DNA of 64,000 bases from Heracleum sosnowskyi. Taxonomy: Eukaryota > Streptophyta > Magnoliopsida > Apiales > Apiaceae. Location: assembly GCA_030848705.1 (NCBI GenBank), contig JAUIZM010000100.1:124001-188000 (forward strand). The letters are read 5' to 3'. Both the position numbers and the translations under genes were made by a program. The notes under the pieces were generated by a model. That model was not told the DNA's origin. It ran no database searches and saw only the letters and a list, made by a program, of their open reading frames with translations. Positions 55,368 through 64,000 of the stretch are shown in pieces; the stretch's first letter is position 1, and every line of letters begins with the position of its first letter.

Positions 55368-56573
55368 GAAATGAAATTTCGCGTTTTTTGGTTCGTACGT
55401 CCATTTTGTACCTCTATTTTAGCACGTGACAAAAAAAAATCGGAAGAAAAATGTCCGAAACCTCGTTTTTTGAGCGCGTGAAAATGCCAGTGAAACCAAT
55501 TTTGGGCCAAAAAGTGGGGTTTTTCCCATTTTTGGGGGTCGAAAAAACACATTTCCGGAAATGAAATTTCGCGTTTTTTGGTCCGTACGTCCATTTTGTA
55601 CCTCTATTTTAGCACGTGACAAAAAAAATCGGAAGAAAAAACACATTTCCGAGGCCAAAAAGTGGGTTTTTTCCCATTTTTGGGGGTCGAAAAAACACAT
55701 TTCCGGAAATGAAATTTCGCGTTTTTTGGTCCGTACGTCCATTTTAGCACGTAACAAAAAAAATCGGAAGAAAAATGTCCGAAAACTCGTTTTTTGAGCG
55801 CGTGAAAATGCCAGTGAAACCAGTTTTGGGCCAAAAAGTGGGTTTTTTCCCATTTTCGGGGGTCGAAAAAACCCATTTCCGGAAATGAAATTTCCCGTTT
55901 TTTGGTCCGTACGTCCATTTTGTACCTCAATTTTAGCACGTGACAAAAAAAATCGAAAGAAAAATGTCCGGAACCTCGTTTTTTGAGCACGTGAAAATGC
56001 CAGTGAATCCAGTTTTGGGCCAAAAAGTGGGTTTTTTCCCATTTTCGGGGGTCAAAAAAACCCATTTCCGGAAATGAAATTTCGCGTTTTTTGGTTCGTA
56101 CGTCCATTTTGTACCTCTATTTTAGCACGTGACAAAAAAAATCGGAAGAAAAATGTCCGAAACCTCGTTTTTTGAGCGCGTGAAAATGCCAGTGAAACCA
56201 ATTTTGGGCTAAAAAGTGGGTTTTTTCCCATTTTTGGGGGTCGAAAAAACACATTTCCGGAAATGAAATTTCGCGTTTTTTGGTCCGTACGTCCATTTTA
56301 GCACGTAACAAAAAAAATCGGAAGAAAAATGTCCGAAACCTCGTTTTTTGAGCGCGTGAAAATGCCAGTGAAACCAGTTTTGGGCCAAAAAGTGGGTTTT
56401 TTCCCATTTTCGGGGGTCGAAAAAACCCATTTTCGGAAATGAAATTTCGCGTTTTTTGGTCCGTACGTCCATTTTGTACCTCAATTTTAGCACGTGACAA
56501 AAAAAATCGAAAGAAAAATGTCCGGAACCTCGTTTTTTGAGCGCGTGAAAATGCCAGTGAAACCAATTTTGGG

Positions 56574-57140
56574 CTAAAAAGTGGGTTTTTTCCCATTTTT
56601 GGGGGTCGAAAAAACACATTTCCGGAAATGAAATATCGCGTTTTTTGGTCCGTACGTCCATTTTAGCAAGTAACAAAAAAAATCGGAAGAAAAATGTCCG
56701 GAACCTCGTTTTTTGAGCGCGTGAAAATGCCAGTGAAACCAGTTTTGGGCCAAAAGGTGGGTTTTTTCCCATTTTCGGGGGTCGAAAAAACCCATTTTCG
56801 GAAATGAAATTTCGCGTTTTTTGGTCCGTACGTCCATTTTGTACCTCAATTTTAGCACGTGACAAAAAAAATCGAAAGAAAAATGTCCGGAACCTCGTTT
56901 TTTGAGCGCGTGAAAATGCCAGTGAAACCAATTTTGGGCTAAAAAGTGGGTTTTTTCCCATTTTTGGGGGTCGAAAAAACACATTTCCGGAAATAAAATA
57001 TCGCGTTTTTTGGTCCGTACGTCCATTTTAGCAAGTAACAAAAAAAATCGGAAGAAAAATGTCCGGAACCTCGTTTTTTGAGCGCGTGAAAATGCCAGTG
57101 AAACCAGTTTTGGGCCAAAAGGTGGGTTTTTTCCCATTTT
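56574..57140. repeat. Divergent 365-bp dimer duplicated in tandem
   Basis: Two successive dimers (189+176 bp, offset 365) share variants otherwise absent from the window: AATATCGCG instead of AATTTCGCG (near 56632 and 56997), TTAGCAAGTAAC instead of TTAGCACGTAAC (56665 and 57030) and CCAAAAGGTGGG (56751 and 57116). The second copy alone has AAATAAAATATC. Shared private variants show a local, recent duplication. Confidence 0.88.
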
Positions 57141-60100
57141 CGGGGGTCGAAAAAACTCATTTTCGGAAATGAAATTTCGCGTTTTTTGGTCCGTACGTCC
57201 ATTTTGTACCTCTATTTTAGCACGTGACAAAAAAAATCGAAAGAAAAAACAAATTTCCGAGGCCAAAAAGTGGGTTTTTTCCCATTTTCGGGGGTCAAAA
57301 AAACCCATTTCCGGAAATGAAATTTCGCGTTTTTTGGTTCGTACGTCCATTTTGTACCTCTATTTTAGCACGTGACAAAAAAAATCGGAAGAAAAATGTC
57401 CGAAACCTCGTTTTTTGAGCGCGTGAAAATGCCAGTGAAACCAATTTTGGGCTAAAAAGTGGGTTTTTTCCCATTTTTGGGGGTCGAAAAAACCCATTTC
57501 CGGAAATGAAATTTCGCGTTTTTTGTTCCGTACGTCCATTTTAGCACGTAACAAAAAAAATCGGAAGAAAAATGTCCGGAACCTCGTTTTTTGAGCGCGT
57601 GAAAATGCCAGTGAAACCAGTTTTGGGCCAAAAAGTGGGTTTTTTCCCATTTTCGGAGGTCGAAAAAACCCATTTCCGGAAATGAAATTTCGCATTTTTT
57701 GGTCCGTACGTCCATTTTGTACCTCAATTTTAGCACGTGACAAAAAAAATCGAAAGAAAAATGTCCGGAACCTCGTTTTTTGAGCACGTGAAAATGCCAG
57801 TGAATCCAGTTTTGGGCCAAAAAAGTGGGTTTTTTTCCCATTTTCGGGGGTCAAAAAAACCCATTTCCGGAAATGAAATTTCGCGTTTTTTGGTTCGTAC
57901 GTCCATTTTGTACCTCTATTTTAGCACGTGACAAAAAAAATCGGAAGAAAAATGTCCGAAACCTCGTTTTTTGAGCGCGTGAAAATGCCAGTGAAACCAA
58001 TTTTGGGCCAAAAAGTGGGTTTTTTCCCATTTTTGGGGGTCGAAAAAACACATTTCCGGAAATGAAATTTCGCGTTTTTTGGTCCGTACGTCCTTTTAGC
58101 ACGTAACAAAAAAAATCGGAAGAAAAATGTCCGAAACCTCGTTTTTTGAGCGCGTGAAAATGCCAGTGAAACCAGTTTTGGGCCAAAAAGTGGGTTTTTT
58201 CCCATTTTCGGGGGTCGAAAAAACCCATTTTCGGAAATGAAATTTCGCGTTTTTTGGTCCGTACGTCCATTTTGTACCTCAATTTTAGCACGTGACAAAA
58301 AAAATCGAAAGAAAAATGTCCGGAACCTCGTTTTTTGAGCGCGTGAAAATGCCAGTGAAACCAATTTTGGGCTAAAAAGTGGGTTTTTTCCCATTTTTGG
58401 GGGTCGAAAAAACACATTTCCGGAAATGAAATTTCGCGTTTTTTGGTCCGTACGTCCATTTTAGCACGTAACAAAAAAAATCGGAAGAAAAATGTCCGAA
58501 ACCTCGTTTTTTGAGCGCGTGAAAATGCCAGTGAAACCAGTTTTGGGCCAAAAAGTGGGTTTTTTCCCATTTTCGGGGGTCGAAAAAACCCATTTCCGGA
58601 AATGAAATTTCGCGTTTTTTGGTTCGTACGTCCATTTTGTACCTCTATTTTAGCACGTGACAAAAAAAATCGGAAGAAAAATGTCCGAAACCTCGTTTTT
58701 TGAGCGCGTGAAAATGCTAGTGAAACCAATTTTGGGCTAAAAAGTGGGTTTTTTCCCATTTTTGGGGGTCGAAAAAACACATTTCCGGAAATGAAATTTC
58801 GCGTTTTTTGGTCCGTACGTCCATTTTAGCACGTAACAAAAAAAATCGGAAGAAAAATGTCCGGAACCTCGTTTTTTGAGCGCGTGAAAATGCCAGTGAA
58901 ACCAGTTTTGGGCCAAAAAGTGGGTTTTTTCCCATTTTCGGGGGTCGAAAAAACCCATTTTCGGAAATGAAATTTCGCGTTTTTTGGTCCGTACGTCCAT
59001 TTTGTACCTCAATTTTAGCACGTGACAAAAAAAATCGAAAGAAAAATGTCCGGAACCTCGTTTTTTGAGCACGTGAAAATGCCAGTGAATCCAGTTTTGG
59101 GCCAAAAAGTGGGTTTTTTCCCATTTTCGGGGGTCAAAAAAACCCATTTCCGGAAATGAAATTTCGCGTTTTTTGGTTCGTACGTCCATTTTGTACCTCT
59201 ATTTTAGCACGTGACAAAAAAAAATCGGAAGAAAAATGTCCGAAACCTCGTTTTTTGAGCGCATGAAAATGCCATTGAAACCAATTTTGGGCCAAAAAGT
59301 GGGGTTTTTCCCATTTTTGGGGGTCGAAAAAACACATTTCCGGAAATGAAATTTCGCGTTTTTTGGTCCGTACGTCCATTTTGTACCTCTATTTTAGCAC
59401 GTGACAAAAAAAATCGGAAGAAAAAACACATTTCCGAGGCCAAAAAGTGGGTTTTTTCCCATTTTCGGGGGTCGAAAAAACCCATTTCCGGAAATGAAAT
59501 TTCGCGTTTTTTGTTCCGTACGTCCATTTTAGCACGTAACAAAAAAAATCGGAAGAAAAATGTCCGGAACCTCGTTTTTTGAGCGCGTGAAAATGCCAGT
59601 GAAACCAGTTTTGGGCCAAAAAGTGGGTTTTTTCCCATTTTCGGGGGTCGAAAAAACCCATTTTCGGAAATGAAATTTCGCATTTTTTGGTCCGTACGTC
59701 CATTTTGTACCTCAATTTTAGCACGTGACAAAAAAAATCGAAAGAAAAATGTCCGGAACCTCGTTTTTTGAGCACGTGAAAATGCCAGTGAATCCAGTTT
59801 TGGGCCAAAAAAGTGGGTTTTTTTCCCATTTTCGGGGGTCAAAAAAACCCATTTCCGGAAATGAAATTTCGCGTTTTTTGGTTCGTACGTCCATTTTGTA
59901 CCTCTATTTTAGCACGTGACAAAAAAATCGGAAGAAAAATGTCCGAAACCTCGTTTTTTGAGCGCGTGAAAATGCCAGTGAAACCAATTTTGGGCTAAAA
60001 AGTGGGTTTTTTCCCATTTTTGGGGGTCGAAAAAACACATTTCCGGAAATGAAATTTCGCGTTTTTTGGTCCGTACGTCCATTTTAGCACGTAACAAAAA

Positions 60101-63100
60101 AAATCGGAAGAAAAATGTCCGAAACCTCGTTTTTTGAGCGCGTGAAAATGCCAGTGAAACCAGTTTTGGGCCAAAAAGTGGGTTTTTTCCCATTTTCGGG
60201 GGTCGAAAAAACCCATTTTCGGAAATGAAATTTCGCGTTTTTTGGTCCGTACGTCCATTTTGTACCTCAATTTTAGCACGTGACAAAAAAAATCGAAAGA
60301 AAAATGTCCGGAACCTCGTTTTTTGAGCGCGTGAAAATGCCAGTGAAACCAATTTTGGGCTAAAAAGTGGGTTTTTTCCCATTTTTGGGGGTCGAAAAAA
60401 CACATTTCCGGAAATGAAATTTCGCGTTTTTTGGTCCGTACGTCCATTTTAGCACGTAACAAAAAAAATCGGAAGAAAAATGTCCGGAACCTCGTTTTTT
60501 GAGCGCGTGAAAATGCCAGTGAAACCAGTTTTGGGCCAAAAAGTGGGTTTTTTCCCATTTTCGGGGGTCGAAAAAACCCATTTTCGGAAATGAAATTTCG
60601 CGTTTTTTGGTCCGTACGTCCATTTTGTACCTCTATTTTAGTACGTGACAAAAAAAATCGGAAGAAAAAACACATTTCCGAGGCCAAAAAGTGGGTTTTT
60701 TCCCATTTTCGGGGGTCGAAAAAACCCATTTCCGGAAATGAAATTTCGCGTTTTTTGGTTCGTACGTCCATTTTGTACCTCTATTTTAGCACGTGATAAA
60801 AAAAATCGGAAGAAAAATGTCCGAAACCTCGTTTTTTGAGCGCGTGAAAATGCCAGTGAAACCAATTTTGGGCTAAAAAGTGGGTTTTTTCCCATTTTTG
60901 GGGGTCGAAAAAACACATTTCCGGAAATGAAATTTCGCGTTTTTTGGTCCGTACGTCCATTTTAGCACGTAACAAAAAATATCGGAAGAAAAATGTCCGG
61001 AACCTCGTTTTTTGAGCGCGTGAAAATGCCAGTGAAACCAGTTTTGGGCCAAAAAGTGGGTTTTTTCCCATTTTCGGGGGTCGAAAAAACCCATTTTCGG
61101 AAATGAAATTTCGCGTTTTTTTGGTCCGTACGTCCATTTTGTACCTCAATTTTAGCACGTGACAAAAAAAATCGAAAGAAAAATGTCCGGAACCTCGTTT
61201 TTTGAGCGCGTGAAAATGCCAGTGAAACCAATTTTGGGCTAAAAAGTGGGGTTTTTCCCATTTTTGGGGGTCGAAAAAACACATTTCCGGAAATGAAATT
61301 TCGCGTTTTTTGGTCCGTACGTCCATTTTAGCACGTAACAAAAAAAATCGGAAGAAAAATGTCCGGAACCTCGTTTTTTGAGCGCGTGAAAATGCCAGTG
61401 AAACCAGTTTTGGGCCAAAAAGTGGGTTTTTTCCCATTTTCGGGGGTCGAAAAAACCCATTTTCGGAAATGAAATTTCGCGTTTTTTGGTCCGTACGTCC
61501 ATTTTGTACCTCTATTTTAGCACGTGACAAAAAAAATCGGAAGAAAAAACACATTTCCGAGGCCAAAAAGTGGGTTTTTTCCCATTTTCGGGGGTCGAAA
61601 AAACCCATTTCCGGAAATGAAATTTCGCGTTTTTTGGTTCGTACGTCCATTTTGTACCTCTATTTTAGCACGTGACAAAAAAAATCGGAAGAAAAATGTC
61701 CGAAACCTCGTTTTTTGAGCGCGTGAAAATGCCAGTGAAACCAATTTTGGGCTAAAAAGTGGGTTTTTTCCCATTTTTGGGGGTCGAAAAAACACATTTC
61801 CGGAAATGAAATTTCGCGTTTTTTGGTCCGTACGTCCATTTTAGCACGTAACAAAAAAAATCGGAAGAAAAATGTCCGGAACCTCGTTTTTTGAGCGCGT
61901 GAAAATGCCAGTGAAACCAGTTTTGGGCCAAAAAGTGGGTTTTTTCCCATTTTCGGGGGTCGAAAAAACCCATTTTCGGAAATGAAATTTCGCGTTTTTT
62001 GGTCCGTACGTCCATTTTGTACCTCAATTTTAGCACGTGACAAAAAAAATCGAAAGAAAAATGTCCGGAACCTCGTTTTTTGAGCACGTGAAAATGCCAG
62101 TGAATCCAGTTTTGGGCCAAAAAGTGGGTTTTTTCCCATTTTCGGGGGTCAAAAAAACCCATTTCCGGAAATGAAATTTCGCGTTTTTTGGTTCGTACGT
62201 CCATTTTGTACCTCTATTTTAGCACGTGACAAAAAAAAATCGGAAGAAAAATGTCTGAAACCTCGTTTTTTGAGCGCGTGAAAATGCCAGTGAAACCAAT
62301 TTTGGGCCAAAAAGTGGGTTTTTTCCCATTTTTGGGGGTCGAAAAAACACATTTCCGGAAATGAAATTTCGTGTTTTTTGGTCCGTACGTCCATTTTGTA
62401 CCTCTATTTTAGCACGTGACAAAAAAAATCGGAAGAAAAAACACATTTCCGAGGCCAAAAAGTGGGTTTTTTCCCATTTTCGGGGGTCGAAAAAACCCAT
62501 TTCCGGAAATGAAATTTCGCGTTTTTTGTTCCGTACGTCCATTTTAGCACGTAACAAAAAAAATCGGAAGAAAAATGTCCGGAACCTCGTTTTTTGAGCG
62601 CGTGAAAATGCCAGTGAAACCAGTTTTGGGCCAAAAAGTGGGTTTTTTCCCATTTTCGGGGGTCGAAAAAACCCATTTTCGGAAATGAAATTTCGCGTTT
62701 TTTGGTCCGTACGTCCATTTTGTACCTCAATTTTAGCACGTGACAAAAAAAATCGAAAGAAAAATGTCCGGAACCTCGTTTTTTGAGCACGTGAAAATGC
62801 CAGTGAATCCAGTTTTGGGCCAAAAAAGTGGGTTTTTTTCCCATTTTCGGGGGTCAAAAAAACCCATTTCCGGAAATGAAATTTCGCGTTTTTTGGTTCG
62901 TACGTCCATTTTGTACCTCTATTTTAGCACGTGACAAAACAAATCGGAAGAAAAATGTCCGAAACCTCGTTTTTTGAGCGCGTGAAAATGCCAGTGAAAC
63001 CAATTTTGGGCTAAAAAGTGGGTTTTTTCCCATTTTTGGGGGTCGAAAAAACACATTTCCGGAAATGAAATTTCGCGTTTTTTGGTCCGTACGTCCATTT

Positions 63101-64000
63101 TAGCACGTAACAAAAAAAATCGGAAGAAAAATGTCCGAAACCTCGTTTTTTGAGCGCGTGAAAATGCCAGTGAAACCAGTTTTGGGCCAAAAAGTGGGTT
63201 TTTTCCCATTTTCGGGGGTCGAAAAAACCCATTTCCGGAAATGAAATTTCCCGTTTTTTGGTCCGTACGTCCATTTTGTACCTCAATTTTAGCACGTGAC
63301 AAAAAAAATCGAAAGAAAAATGTCCGGAACCTCGTTTTTTGAGCACGTGAAAATGCCAGTGAATCCAGTTTTGGGCCAAAAAGTGGGTTTTTTCCCATTT
63401 TCGGGGGTCAAAAAAACCCATTTCCGGAAATGAAATTTCGCGTTTTTTGGTTCGTACGTCCATTTTGTACCTCTATTTTAGCACGTGACAAAAAAAATCG
63501 GAAGAAAAATGTCCGAAACCTCGTTTTTTGAGCGCGTGAAAATGCCAGTGAAACCAATTTTGGGCCAAAAAGTGGGTTTTTTCCCATTTTTGGGGGTCGA
63601 AAAAACACATTTCCGGAAATGAAATTTCGCGTTTTTTGGTCCGTACGTCCATTTTGTACCTCTATTTTAGCACGTGACAAAAAAAATCGGAAGAAAAAAC
63701 ACATTTCCGAGGCCAAAAAGTGGGTTTTTTCCCATTTTCGGGGGTCGAAAAAACCCATTTCCGGAAATGAAATTTCGCGTTTTTTGGTTCGTACGTCCAT
63801 TTTGTACCTCTATTTTAGCACGTGACAAAAAAAATCGGAAGAAAAATGTCCGAAACCTCGTTTTTTGAGCGCGTGAAAATGCCAGTGAAACCAATTTTGG
63901 GCTAAAAAGTGGGTTTTTTCCCATTTTTGGGGGTCGAAAAAACACATTTCCGGAAATGAAATTTCGCGTTTTTTGGTCCGTACGTCCATTTTAGCACGTA

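Larger units (their letters stand above)
40760..64000. repeat. Satellite array: pentameric (891-bp) higher-order repeat zone
   Basis: 148-bp monomers reappear at 40902 and recur about every 0.5-1.6 kb to the window end. The canonical unit is 189+148+189+176+189 = 891 bp, that is, the 554-bp trimer plus a 337-bp dimer (189+148). Many units are rearranged, and several blocks are multi-kilobase duplicates: offset 5,912 bp (about 42.4-46.7 against 48.3-52.6 kb), offset 4,287-4,288 bp (about 41.95-44.2 against 46.24-48.5 kb), offset 3,785 bp (about 54.9-55.7 against 58.65-59.5 kb) and offset 3,015 bp (about 58.7-59.9 against 61.7-62.9 kb). Orientation is uniform. The array runs off the right edge. 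No gene is present. Confidence 0.94.

Noticed and set aside
16598..64000. CRISPR-like regular repetition
   Set aside because: Repeats are contiguous 148-189 bp monomers with no unique spacers and no cas genes; the context is eukaryotic.
16598..64000. CENP-B box in the satellite
   Set aside because: I looked for TTCG-n4-A-n2-CGGG on both strands of the monomer and found no match; TTTTCGGGGG and TTTTCGGAAA do not fit the spacing.

Overview
This window is eukaryotic heterochromatin, most likely from a flowering plant. It consists of one tandem satellite array interrupted by one LTR retrotransposon. I see no host protein gene, rRNA, tRNA gene or CRISPR array. The plant call rests on the retroelement: an initiator-methionine tRNA primer site, Ty3/gypsy domain order (RT, RNase H, integrase), a C-terminal chromodomain-like tail of the Tekay/Del chromovirus kind, and very long LTRs. 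Species cannot be told.

Layout. (1) 1-3569: satellite of 189-bp monomers, all in one orientation. (2) 3570-16592: a 13,023-bp LTR retrotransposon with two 4,538-bp LTRs (3570-8107 and 12055-16592), 5-bp target duplication AAAAA, primer site at 8112-8124, polypurine tract at 12042-12054, and a 3.9-kb internal region with only broken remnants of pol. (3) 16598-64000: the satellite resumes exactly where it was cut (83 + 106 bp rebuild one 189-bp monomer) and runs to the window end.

The satellite has three length classes: 189 bp; 176 bp (13-bp deletion between ATTTT repeats); and 148 bp (55 bp replaced by 14 bp that copy the monomer's own 3' end). They combine into higher-order repeats that change along the array: mixed units with 2,391-bp and 1,863-bp tandem duplications (16.6-26 kb), a 554-bp trimer (189+176+189, about 35-40.8 kb), and an 891-bp pentamer (189+148+189+176+189, clearest at 52,695-55,367), overlain by multi-kilobase segmental duplications. 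A stretch at about 26.1-35.9 kb is unusually rich in 1-bp insertions and deletions and may be poorly polished assembly.

Most notable biology: the two LTRs differ at only three positions that I could find, so insertion is very recent, yet the coding region is wrecked by frameshifts, stops and large deletions (no integrase catalytic core, most of RT and RNase H gone). This looks like a non-autonomous, trans-mobilised chromovirus derivative. The many apparent open frames inside the satellite result from a stop-free 189-bp (63-codon) monomer and are not annotated as genes.
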